Assembly: GCA_026129485.1 (NCBI GenBank)
Contig: JAHCHY010000011.1
Location: forward strand, 87,930 to 151,929
Source: Cyclobacteriaceae bacterium
Lineage (GTDB): Bacteria; Bacteroidota; Bacteroidia; Cytophagales; Cyclobacteriaceae
DNA: 64,000 bases
Direction: 5' to 3'
This document shows, piece after piece, positions 24,595-33,407 of this stretch. A program made the position numbers and the translations under genes. How positions within the stretch are numbered: the stretch's first letter is position 1; every line of letters begins with the position of its first letter. The notes below the pieces were generated by a model. It was given only the letters and a program-made list of their open reading frames with translations. It did no database searches and was not told the DNA's origin.

Positions 24595-25395
24595 ATGAAG
24601 TACATTTTCCTCTTTCTCTTTTTAGCGGCTTGCTCGGCCTATCAGAAAACGGAAGAGCCTTTTTTAATTGTAACCACCGGTAACGAAGAGTGGGTGCATT
24701 ATGAGGGGCAATGGCTATCCGGTGATGGAAAGGTTTATCTTGAGCTATCGTTAAAGACAGGCGTGCCGGGAAGCGATGCAGAGTATATGTTGTATGAATC
24801 TTTTTCGACAGAGCGATTGTCCGCAGGTACAAGTACCCGCTCAACGTATTCCACCTTTCACAATAGGGCTTCGGGTAATGCATTTGGTCTTGTGCTCTAT
24901 AACCTGACGCCTTCAGGTATTAAATCTTTCTTCCGGTACAGGAAAAGTGAAGACCTGCCGGAGGAAATGTTTTTTATTACCCGCGGGCAAGATGAGCTGA
25001 TACCCTGCAACAATGAATTTGAGCCTTTAACAACCGATAGTCGTTATACCCTGCATCGCAGGTCTGACCTGATCACGGTTGAAGGATATGTTACATTTGA
25101 TTCAGGTTCAGTCGATTTTTTTGAGCGCAATACCCGAAAGAGGTACAAGGTGGCCGACCTTGCCGAGTTTTATAGCCTGCAGACCGGGTATAAAAAATGG
25201 GCGAAGGTGGAGTATGAAGGTGTGTACGTAAAGGCGTTGGCTTATACGATAGCAGATTCAACAGCTACTGATAATAAGGCATTGGTCATCAAGCGACTTA
25301 TTTTGCTGGGATCAGAAACGGAAGATGATTTTGCCGATGTCTCTATGTCTGGCCCCGAAGATAATCCCGATGTAATTGTTCACAAGCCAAACTGA
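24595..25395 (+). CDS. Lipoprotein of unknown function, possibly NlpE-like
   Basis: 266 residues with a lipoprotein signal: KYIFLFLFLAACSAY, Cys at about residue 13. The mature part has two regions: residues ~25-145 with a beta-rich pattern, and residues ~150-240 (RRSDLITVEGYVTFDSGSVDFFERNTRKRYKVADLAEFYSL...YVKALAYTIADS). The latter recalls the C-terminal OB-like domain of NlpE copper-stress lipoproteins, though this is a weak match by eye. It has a DPDVIVHKPN tail. It is convergent with the glycosylase gene, only 6 bp apart. Confidence 0.6.
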   Translation: MKYIFLFLFLAACSAYQKTEEPFLIVTTGNEEWVHYEGQWLSGDGKVYLELSLKTGVPGSDAEYMLYESFSTERLSAGTSTRSTYSTFHNRASGNAFGLVLYNLTPSGIKSFFRYRKSEDLPEEMFFITRGQDELIPCNNEFEPLTTDSRYTLHRRSDLITVEGYVTFDSGSVDFFERNTRKRYKVADLAEFYSLQTGYKKWAKVEYEGVYVKALAYTIADSTATDNKALVIKRLILLGSETEDDFADVSMSGPEDNPDVIVHKPN

Positions 25396-25401
25396 TCCCG
25401 G

Positions 25402-26079
25402 TTAATGCAACCGGTCCAGGTAAAGCTGGATGTATTTATCCAGTTGCCTGCGCTTATACTGCATAATAAAACGCGGGTGCGGCAGGGGTATAATTTCCCC
25501 GAAGAATTTTTCTTCTTCGTTCCACGCGGTTAAAAATTTAAAATTATCTCCTTCGCCAAGGCAGTAGGCGACCTTTGTGTTTAATCCCCAGCCTAACTGG
25601 GTATGCATACAGGTGCGCATGAACGGCTTCAGTCTTTTCTCAAGTGTGGGGTTATCGTAGTAATTCAGGTTTTTTTGATTGAATGTAAAACCGAGAGGCG
25701 ATACAGACGTGAAGTAAAAATTTTTATAAAACCGGGTTGCGCCCCCGAATGCCGCTATCATCCGGTATATAAAGTCGGACGATAATTCAGGTTTTGAAGG
25801 TAATGTGTTTGGGATGCCGCATACCTGTTGTAAGCGGATCGGGTCTGTAAACGGGATCCCGGTAAGCCCTCCGCCAAAGCGGCCGGGGTTGATCCCGATG
25901 ATAAGCGTGCGGGAATTGGAATCACCATAGTAGCGGGAATAGAAACTTTTACACAACCCGAATACTTCCGGTTGTTGATAAGGATTTAATACTTCCACAC
26001 CACGCGGCACAGCCACATCGATTTTAAGTCCGTGCAAAAATTCGAGAATGTGATCAGCCAGCATCATAGCGGCTAACAT
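25402..26079 (-). CDS. SMUG-type uracil-DNA glycosylase
   Basis: 225 residues of the uracil-DNA glycosylase fold. LIIGINPGRFGGGLTGIPFTDP contains the family motif, where the xNPGxxG of SMUG1/SMUG2 proteins binds uracil and activates water. The C-terminal segment IIPLPHPRFIM holds the His of motif 2. YFTSVSPLGFTFNQKNLNYYD is a typical middle region of the SMUG2-like group seen in Bacteroidota. It removes uracil or modified bases from DNA. The start could also be the ATG pair at 26067/26064. Confidence 0.83.
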   Translation of the reverse strand: MLAAMMLADHILEFLHGLKIDVAVPRGVEVLNPYQQPEVFGLCKSFYSRYYGDSNSRTLIIGINPGRFGGGLTGIPFTDPIRLQQVCGIPNTLPSKPELSSDFIYRMIAAFGGATRFYKNFYFTSVSPLGFTFNQKNLNYYDNPTLEKRLKPFMRTCMHTQLGWGLNTKVAYCLGEGDNFKFLTAWNEEEKFFGEIIPLPHPRFIMQYKRRQLDKYIQLYLDRLH

Positions 26080-26164
26080 ACACTATCGGGTAATGCTCTC
26101 CAACCCTGTAAAACTATTTTTCAGAGTGTGTTGATTTGTTTACCTTCCTGTGCAAATGGTTAGC

Positions 26165-26229
26165 TTATGAAATGGCCATTCTTCCGCACATGCGGGATGA
26201 CCTTAATCAAAAATTATAAACACATGAAA
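26165..26229 (+). promoter_or_regulatory. Leader shared with the P1 peptidase gene, copy 1
   Basis: TTATGAAATGGCCAT (26165-26179) and TAATCAAAAATTATAAAC with CACATGAAA (26204-26229) both recur ahead of the gene at 36921. The two blocks are separated by 24 bp here. The second block runs into the start codon. Confidence 0.6.
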
Positions 26230-27789
26230 CTTCCTTTTATTTTCACCCTCATCAGCATGTGCTGCTCAGCTTACGGGCAGTCCTGTGATCTTGTAATTCT
26301 GAATGGCAAGGTTGTAGATGGCAGTGGCAATCCCTGGTACTATGCAGATGTTGCCATCCGGGACGGAAAAATAGTGCGGCTTGGCAACCTGAAAGAAGTT
26401 ACAGCCAACCGTGTAATCGATGCGGCAGGATTGATTGTGGCGCCCGGATTTATTGATGTGCACGCACACATAGAGGGTGGTGAAATGACAACTCCCACAG
26501 CGGATAATTTTATCCATGATGGTGTAACGTCTGTAGTTACGGGTAACTGTGGCGGTTCTAACCTGAACATAGCGGAATACTTTAAGCGCTTGGACTCCGT
26601 AAAGACGTCAATCAACATCGCATCACTTATTGGCCATAATACGGTGCGCAGGGCTGCTATGGGTGATGCGCAACGCGATCCTACTGCGGATGAACAGAAA
26701 AAGATGGAGGCGCTGGTGAGTGATGCCATGCGTGCCGGTGCGGTTGGCTTTTCAACAGGATTGATTTATATACCCGGCACTTATTCCAAAACAGAAGAAG
26801 TGGTTGCCCTGGCCCGAATGGCTGCGCAGCATGGCGGGGTTTATGCTTCTCACATCCGCGATGAAGGGGATAAGGTAACGGATGCCGTAAACGAAGCCAT
26901 CAATATCGGGCGGCTGGCTAAAATACCGGTGGAGATCTCACACTTTAAAGTTACCTACAAGCCCAATTGGGGGCGGTCGGTTGAAACGATTAAGCTGGTG
27001 GAAGATGCACGCGCGGAAGGTCTGGATGTAACCATTGATCAATACCCTTATGTAGCCAGCAGCACCACATTGGATACCACGGTACCTTCGTGGGTGTTTG
27101 CGGGCGGGCGCGATTCCATGAAAGTGCGCATAAACGATCCGGCTACACGAATGAAAATCAAAAAAGAGATGGTAGCTACCCTGAAGAGAAAGCAACTGAA
27201 AAGCTATAGCTATGCGCAGGTGGCCCGTTATGCGCCCGATACAACCTTCAACGGAAAAAATATCAGTGAGATCAATAAGCTGAAAGGCCGGAAAGCCAAA
27301 CCAATGGATGAGGCGGAAACCATCCTGGAGATGATTGGCGCTATCAACCGGACGCAAATGGTTTATTTCAGCATGAATGAAGAAGACCTGGTTCGCATCA
27401 TGCAATACCCGTTTAATATGATTGCTTCAGATGCCGGAATTGCCCGGTATGGTTCGGGTATGCCGCACCCGCGCGCCTATGGCACCAATGCAAGGGTACT
27501 GGGCCGGTACGTGCGCGAGCAAAAAGTGGTTCGCCTGGAAGAAGCTATCCGTAGAATGACATCCTTGCCTGCCCAGAAATTTAACTTGCGCGACAGGGGC
27601 CTGATACGCGAAGGTATGGCTGCGGACATTGTGATGTTTGATGCCGCTACCGTTGGTGATGCAGCAACTTTTGTAAATCCGCATGCCTATTCAATCGGGT
27701 TCAGGTATATACTGGTTAATGGCGAAGCAGTGGTGGAGGAAGGAAAGCATACCGGGAAGCGCAGCGGCCAGGTGCTGAGGCGCAATTAA
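26224..27789 (+). CDS. N-acyl-D-amino-acid deacylase (exported)
   Basis: 521 residues from the ATG at 26224. This start opens into a signal peptide (KLPFIFTLISMCCSAYG) and follows the conserved leader; an upstream ATG at 26167 is part of the leader repeat. The amidohydrolase fold is clear: ILNGKVVDGSGNPWYYADVAIRDGKI (composite beta domain), GFIDVHAHIEGG (metal His pair H80, H82), GNCGGSNLNIAEYF (metal-bridging Cys of the D-aminoacylase group), ISHFKVT, and SDAGIARYG. The enzyme hydrolyses N-acyl-D-amino acids, probably in the periplasm. It is convergent with the patatin gene, only 8 bp apart. Confidence 0.9.
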   Translation: MKLPFIFTLISMCCSAYGQSCDLVILNGKVVDGSGNPWYYADVAIRDGKIVRLGNLKEVTANRVIDAAGLIVAPGFIDVHAHIEGGEMTTPTADNFIHDGVTSVVTGNCGGSNLNIAEYFKRLDSVKTSINIASLIGHNTVRRAAMGDAQRDPTADEQKKMEALVSDAMRAGAVGFSTGLIYIPGTYSKTEEVVALARMAAQHGGVYASHIRDEGDKVTDAVNEAINIGRLAKIPVEISHFKVTYKPNWGRSVETIKLVEDARAEGLDVTIDQYPYVASSTTLDTTVPSWVFAGGRDSMKVRINDPATRMKIKKEMVATLKRKQLKSYSYAQVARYAPDTTFNGKNISEINKLKGRKAKPMDEAETILEMIGAINRTQMVYFSMNEEDLVRIMQYPFNMIASDAGIARYGSGMPHPRAYGTNARVLGRYVREQKVVRLEEAIRRMTSLPAQKFNLRDRGLIREGMAADIVMFDAATVGDAATFVNPHAYSIGFRYILVNGEAVVEEGKHTGKRSGQVLRRN

Positions 27790-27797
27790 ACAGTTTA

Positions 27798-30074
27798 TTA
27801 ATCCAGCAGCTCGATCAGCTTGTTGATCTCGCTCCTGTTCTGCGGGGAGTAAATATTCCGCACAATGCCGTCTTTTTCGCGGGTAGTCAGGCGCCAGCTT
27901 AAGGAAGCACGGGCGCTGTTCTGGCGAATACTATCCATATTTTGCAGGATGGGCAGATAGCTTTCGGCCTGGTACTGGAGATCAATACGATGAATGGGTA
28001 CTTTCATCCAGCTGTACGCTTGCCCGATCAGCAGATCGCTTGTAATGTCCTGGAAGTTTTCAAAATTGTTATACACGCTGCTGATAGGCTGTGTCATGTC
28101 GTCAATAATGGTCTGACCTTTTTTTGCCGTGATGGTTCCCAGCTTTGGCGAATCGCGAATCGAAAGAAAAACAACCCCACTGGTATTTTCTGAAACCCAT
28201 TCGCGAAAAGCATATAGAAACCGCACAGCATCAGACAAGCCAAAGTTATCGGAAATGCCCGCGTCCATAATCTGGATGGGCGGCTCTGTTGGTAAGGTAG
28301 TATTGGGTGTTATGTACGGAAACGTGGCGCTCATGCGCAGGGCCGACAGGAAGCGCAGGTCTTCTGCATCCTGGTCTTTGAAGAACCGGTGGAAATCCAC
28401 ACCGCTTACCTTGTGTTGCGGATACCCGGGCATATTTTTCAGCTCCGTATTCATAAATGAAACCGGGCGCGATGCGATGTACATTTTGCGGCCGTCATTC
28501 ACTACGGTAGGCGTCAGTATTACCATGGGAATAATGCCCTCCATTTCCGGTTGTTGATAAGCAGTAATCGGCCTGTCCATCAGGCCCTCGGTGATCTGGT
28601 TAAGCTGATCTTCAAATGTGAATGCACGGTCGCGCTGGTACGCTTTGCCTGAATATTCAAACTTGGTAAAGCCCACAAACAAATCGTTGGCGAGCAAGCT
28701 GAAAATAAGCGGGTTCAGGTTATCGCCCGAAATCTTTTGCCGGTGAATGTTGCCGTAAGGTTGAATGACTTCGCCCTGCTTTTCGCGCAGCTTTAACTCG
28801 CGGAAATAGCTGGCCCCGATCAAGCCACCCGATGCTCCGGTAATCAGCACGCTGCTTTCCATCAGCTTACCCCGGCTCATGCTGTCCACCGTTTGCAAAG
28901 CATTAAGTGTCCAGAGCGAGGCGCGTTTGCCGCCACCGCTTGCACACAGGAAAACCATTTTTGGCTTTTGATCGCCAAACTTTTTTTTCCAGTTGTTGAG
29001 CTGTGCTACTACCTGCTGCCGGTCAGCTTCCATGCTGGCGCTGTCTAATTGCAGCTGCAACGTGTTTACAGAATATTCTGCAGGCTGTACGCCATAATCA
29101 AGTCCGAATGCCTCGTATTTTTTTGCAAAGAAATCTTCACCTACCAGGTGGTTTAAAACCAAAAACAAAATAAGACCTGTTGTGGCCGACCAGCCTCCGA
29201 ACCAATACGAGAAAGCTCCGGAAAGCATCACAAAAATGGTGAGAAAGATCATAAAGCTGCACGCAGCCGGAATTTGAAATGCAGGATAATCTTTGAAGAT
29301 GCCTAATATAAGCACCATAGCAAAAATGAGCAGCTCAATCACCACCAAGTTAAAATGATTCTGGTCAAATACCTGCAGGATAGTGGCTTTATCATAGAAC
29401 GAACTTTGTTCCACTTCTTTAACCTGAAGCCGCCCGTCCAGGTAATAATCCACCCGAACTTGCTTTTTACGTGCAATGTCCAGCTTATGCATGGCGCTGG
29501 CCCGCGTTACCTTTACGTTCTGCTTGATTTGTTCATCAATACGGCAAACCACGTATTTAAAGATGTCCTTGTTGGTAAACCGGAAGTACAGGGAAAAGAG
29601 CGCTGTCATGGAGGCATAACCGGCAAAGAGCCCACCCAGGTTTTTGATCAGTCCGTATTCGCTGCTGTATTCGTTATTGACCTGGAAAGCAATAATCTGG
29701 TAGACGTAGGTAACCAGGAAGGCTACTGGTATAACCGAATTGTTGATGGTAAACTTCTTGAACGGGTTGGGCAGCGTGCCGATAAACGAAAACCGGTGCC
29801 CGTCTGAGATATAGCCGGTAATGTGAAAGGCCATGCTGAACCCTGCCGTAAGCAGGCCCATCATATAAAAGCTGGCAAAACCGACCTTGTCCAGGTATTC
29901 CGGATCGAGAAACAGGTAGGGAATGCCCAGGTATTTGCCAAAGTTTCCGGTAATCATGGCAAACAGGATGATCCAGCAAAGTATCAGCACATGGTTGCGC
30001 CTGAAATTGTTGAGGAGCAATTGTACCGGGAAAGAATAATAAAGCTTAGGTAGAAAGAAGTAAAGTTTGCGCAT
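27798..30074 (-). CDS. Membrane-embedded patatin-like phospholipase
   Basis: 758 residues. Residues 1-~310 contain about eight hydrophobic segments (around 30-48, 66-84, 112-130, 147-165, 243-260, 268-290, 296-312) with soluble loops. The C-terminal ~400 residues are a patatin domain: LCASGGGKRASLW (oxyanion hole), ITGASGGLIGAS (GxSxG with nucleophile S415), and MDAGISDNFG (catalytic Asp in a DxG motif). Patatins are Ser-Asp lipid acyl hydrolases. An N-terminal polytopic part of this size is unusual and may place the enzyme in the inner membrane. No partner gene is adjacent. Confidence 0.85.
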   Translation of the reverse strand: MRKLYFFLPKLYYSFPVQLLLNNFRRNHVLILCWIILFAMITGNFGKYLGIPYLFLDPEYLDKVGFASFYMMGLLTAGFSMAFHITGYISDGHRFSFIGTLPNPFKKFTINNSVIPVAFLVTYVYQIIAFQVNNEYSSEYGLIKNLGGLFAGYASMTALFSLYFRFTNKDIFKYVVCRIDEQIKQNVKVTRASAMHKLDIARKKQVRVDYYLDGRLQVKEVEQSSFYDKATILQVFDQNHFNLVVIELLIFAMVLILGIFKDYPAFQIPAACSFMIFLTIFVMLSGAFSYWFGGWSATTGLILFLVLNHLVGEDFFAKKYEAFGLDYGVQPAEYSVNTLQLQLDSASMEADRQQVVAQLNNWKKKFGDQKPKMVFLCASGGGKRASLWTLNALQTVDSMSRGKLMESSVLITGASGGLIGASYFRELKLREKQGEVIQPYGNIHRQKISGDNLNPLIFSLLANDLFVGFTKFEYSGKAYQRDRAFTFEDQLNQITEGLMDRPITAYQQPEMEGIIPMVILTPTVVNDGRKMYIASRPVSFMNTELKNMPGYPQHKVSGVDFHRFFKDQDAEDLRFLSALRMSATFPYITPNTTLPTEPPIQIMDAGISDNFGLSDAVRFLYAFREWVSENTSGVVFLSIRDSPKLGTITAKKGQTIIDDMTQPISSVYNNFENFQDITSDLLIGQAYSWMKVPIHRIDLQYQAESYLPILQNMDSIRQNSARASLSWRLTTREKDGIVRNIYSPQNRSEINKLIELLD

Positions 30075-30172
30075 GGAGTTAATTGTTCAAGTTATGAAAT
30101 TTGCGCTATCTCCAAAAGCTATGTTCAATCAATCAAATTCCGTAAATAGTAACCATAAACCGCAAAGGCTTT

Positions 30173-33100
30173 TTGAGTAAACCATTTTCCATTTATCGCT
30201 CTTCTGCCGGCTCGGGCAAAACCCGGACGCTGGCCAAGCAATACCTCAAGCTGGCGTTGCGGTTCCGGGCCGATTATTTTAAGCACATCCTGGCGGTTAC
30301 GTTTACCAACAAGTCCACGCAGGAAATGAAAGACCGCATCCTGGCTTACTTAGACGATTTTTCGAACGACCGTTCACCTGACCTGGCGCAGGAGCTTCAG
30401 CAGGAGCTTGGGCTGGATGCACCCACTTTCAAGCTGTATGCGCAGGAAGTACGCAGCGAAATCCTGCACAAGTATTCGCAGTTTTCCATCAGCACCATCG
30501 ATGCTTTTTTTCAACGCGTTATCCGTGCGTTTACACGCGAAGCCGGGCTGGCCGGTGATTACCGGCTGGAGGTTGAGCACGATGAAGTAGTGGATGAAGT
30601 GATCGGCAACCTGATGGAAGAGCTGGGTACGAACAAGCAGCTTACCCAATGGGTGGTTGAGTTTGCCAACAAGAACCTGGAAGAAGATAAAGGCTGGGAT
30701 GTTCGCCCGGGCCTGCGCGATTTTTCTTCCGAAATCTTTAAAGAGGAATTCCGGCTGGTGGAAAATGATATTGCGGAGGTAACCCGTAAGCCGGATTTCT
30801 TCACGAACCTGAAAGCAGAGTTATCCAGGCAGCGCAACCAGTTTTTAAATTTTATTCGCCCCAGAGCGACCGATGCGCTGAAAGCCATTCATGATGAAGG
30901 TCTTTCCGTAACGGATTTTAAATACGGAGTCAGAGGAAGCTTATACACACACTTTGAGAAACTGGGCGCGCTGAAAAGTGTAAAGGATTACCCGGAGAGC
31001 CGTTCAAGAGCGGAGAATGAATTTACCGTTCCCAAAGGAGTAGTGCAGGAAAAATCAGCGCGCAAAAATGATGTGTTGGCGCTGGCCGAACAAAAATTAG
31101 TTCCACTGCTGAAAGAGATCAATGATTTTTATAAAAAGAACAGCGCCCGCGCATTGAGTGCCGAGTTTGTGCTAAACAATTTTTACGCCTTCGGGTTGAT
31201 TGCCGACATCTCGCGTAAGCTGAAAGAATACAAGCAGGAGAACAACATGATGTTGCTTTCCGATGCACCGTATTTCCTCAACTCTGTAATTGGCGAAAGC
31301 GATACGCCTTTTGTGTATGAGAAAGTAGGATCGTTTTATAAAAACTTCCTGATCGATGAATTTCAGGATACATCGGGATTGCAATGGAAGAATTTTAAGC
31401 CACTGATTATAAACAGCCTCGATTCAGGTTATCCCAGCATTATTGTGGGCGATGTAAAGCAGGCTATTTACCGATGGCGTTCGGGCGATTTGTTCCTGCT
31501 GCAGAAAGAAGTAGGGAAGGAGATTGGTGAACACCGGTCACATTCCTTCACACTCGACAAAAATTACCGCAGCAGTAAGCAGGTTGTTTCGTTTAACAAT
31601 GCCGTGTTTCAATCGGCAGCGCAGTTGGTGGCTTCCGAAACCGGTGCGGCTATCACTACCGAAGTATATGACGATGTAGCGCAGGGCATTCAAAAAACTT
31701 CTGACGGTTTTGTGGAGGTTTCGTTTTTGTCGAATGAAGATGGCGAGAGTTGGGATGCTATTGCATTACAACGTGTGCCTGTTTACTTAGAAAAATTACA
31801 AGCTTTGGGAGTCGGGCTGAAGGATATTGTCATCCTGGTGCGTGCGAATTATGACGGCCAGCGTATTGTTGCGCACCTGCTGGAATACAAACATTCCGGC
31901 CAGGCGAAGGAGGGATTCAAGTACGATGTGGTTTCGAATGAATCGTTGCAATTGGATGGTGCGGGGTCGGTTAACTTCCTGATCAGCGCATTGCGGTACC
32001 TGCAAAACCCGGACGATGATATTGCCCGCGCGCAACTCTCGTTTGAATATGCGCGCCTGCAAAAAACAACCGATGATCTGCACCAGGTGTTTACGGTTAC
32101 CAACCAGATCACATTTGAAAGTAACCTGCCGGATAGCTTTACAAAACAAAAATCCGGCTTGAAAAAGCTCCCGCTCTTTGAGCTGACGGAAACACTGGTA
32201 GAATTGTTTGGCCTGGGAAATTTACCGGGCGAGCTGGAATACCTGCAGACGTTTCAGAATGAAGTGCTCACCTTTTCAAGCCGTGAACGAAATGACATTG
32301 GCGCCTTTCTGAGCTGGTGGGAAGAAACGGGCCGGAAAAAATCCATCCAGATTTCGGGCGATGTAGATGCAGCTCAGGTTATTACCGTGCATAAATCGAA
32401 AGGATTGCAGTTCAAATATGTAATTATTCCGTTTTGTTCGTGGGAGCTGGATCACGGCTGGAAAACACCTATGATGTGGGTAAAGTCAGACCAGCCGCCA
32501 TTAGATAAGGCCGGGTTTCTGCCGGTTAATTATTCCGGTCGACTGGAAGAATCTTACTTTGCTGACTATTACCGCGAAGAGCGGATTCGCAGCTACCTCG
32601 ATAACCTGAACCTGTTGTATGTAGCGCTTACCCGTGCTGAGCATGGATTGATCGTTACCGCTCCGTATTCAAAGGAGAATAAAAAATTAGGCACAGTAGG
32701 GAACCTGCTGCATAACGTGGCGCGGCAGGCGGAGTTTGCTGCGCACTGGAATGAAAAGGAAAAAGTATGGAAAGCTGGCGAGTGGACAAGCTATGAGGAA
32801 CAACGTACACTACCGGTCGCTTCGCTTTCGCTGAAGCAGTACGCAGCCGGTTCGTGGCGCAGCAAACTGGTGATTCGCCAGAATGCTGCCGGGCATTTTC
32901 GGGAGCAGGAAAGTGAAGCTACGGCAAGAATCAAATACGGTATTCATCTGCACACCATATTCTCGCGCATTCGTTATCGTGCTGAGCTGGATGAAACGTT
33001 TACCGCGTTGCAACATGCCGGTATAATCAATGAGCAGGAGAAGCCGGTTATCCGTCAATTGGTGGATGAGCTGTTAACCAACGAAACCATTGCCGCCTGG

Positions 33101-33406
33101 TTTGATACGCATTGGGAAGTGCGAACCGAAGTGCCGGTGCTGCTGCCGGGCGGTGAAGAAAGCCGCATCGACCGGTTGATGATGCATGACAGGCAGGCGG
33201 TTGTAGTCGATTTCAAAACCGGCAATCCAGCCAAAACCGATTTGCAGCAGGTAAACGGGTACCTCGATACATTGCGTAAAATGAACTTCCAGGAAGTGAA
33301 GGGATACCTGCTTTACATAAAGACAGGTGAAGTTGTGCAGGTGCCACCGGGTAAGCCGGGCAAATCAGGTAAACAAGATAAGAGCCAACTGGGATTGGAT
33401 TTTTAG
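30173..33406 (+). CDS. AddA/RecB-like UvrD-family helicase-nuclease
   Basis: 1077 residues starting at TTG, 5 bp after an AAAGG-like site. Walker A is YRSSAGSGKTRTLA (residues 8-21), followed by AVTFTNKSTQEMKDRI (motif Ia), LIDEFQDTSGLQW (motif II, DEFQDT), VGDVKQAIYRWRSGD (motif III), VITVHKSKGLQF (motif V), and LLYVALTRAEHGL (motif VI). The C-terminus carries SRIDRLMM...VVVDFKTG, the PD-(D/E)xK nuclease core. It would process double-strand DNA ends with the protein encoded 1 bp downstream. Its gene symbol is left blank because Bacteroidota versions diverge from AddA. Confidence 0.88.
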   Translation: MSKPFSIYRSSAGSGKTRTLAKQYLKLALRFRADYFKHILAVTFTNKSTQEMKDRILAYLDDFSNDRSPDLAQELQQELGLDAPTFKLYAQEVRSEILHKYSQFSISTIDAFFQRVIRAFTREAGLAGDYRLEVEHDEVVDEVIGNLMEELGTNKQLTQWVVEFANKNLEEDKGWDVRPGLRDFSSEIFKEEFRLVENDIAEVTRKPDFFTNLKAELSRQRNQFLNFIRPRATDALKAIHDEGLSVTDFKYGVRGSLYTHFEKLGALKSVKDYPESRSRAENEFTVPKGVVQEKSARKNDVLALAEQKLVPLLKEINDFYKKNSARALSAEFVLNNFYAFGLIADISRKLKEYKQENNMMLLSDAPYFLNSVIGESDTPFVYEKVGSFYKNFLIDEFQDTSGLQWKNFKPLIINSLDSGYPSIIVGDVKQAIYRWRSGDLFLLQKEVGKEIGEHRSHSFTLDKNYRSSKQVVSFNNAVFQSAAQLVASETGAAITTEVYDDVAQGIQKTSDGFVEVSFLSNEDGESWDAIALQRVPVYLEKLQALGVGLKDIVILVRANYDGQRIVAHLLEYKHSGQAKEGFKYDVVSNESLQLDGAGSVNFLISALRYLQNPDDDIARAQLSFEYARLQKTTDDLHQVFTVTNQITFESNLPDSFTKQKSGLKKLPLFELTETLVELFGLGNLPGELEYLQTFQNEVLTFSSRERNDIGAFLSWWEETGRKKSIQISGDVDAAQVITVHKSKGLQFKYVIIPFCSWELDHGWKTPMMWVKSDQPPLDKAGFLPVNYSGRLEESYFADYYREERIRSYLDNLNLLYVALTRAEHGLIVTAPYSKENKKLGTVGNLLHNVARQAEFAAHWNEKEKVWKAGEWTSYEEQRTLPVASLSLKQYAAGSWRSKLVIRQNAAGHFREQESEATARIKYGIHLHTIFSRIRYRAELDETFTALQHAGIINEQEKPVIRQLVDELLTNETIAAWFDTHWEVRTEVPVLLPGGEESRIDRLMMHDRQAVVVDFKTGNPAKTDLQQVNGYLDTLRKMNFQEVKGYLLYIKTGEVVQVPPGKPGKSGKQDKSQLGLDF

Positions 33407-33407
33407 C

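Noticed and set aside
26167-26223. Upstream start for the D-aminoacylase
   Set aside because: The ATG at 26167 lies in the leader sequence shared with the P1 peptidase gene, and the residues it adds hide the signal peptide.
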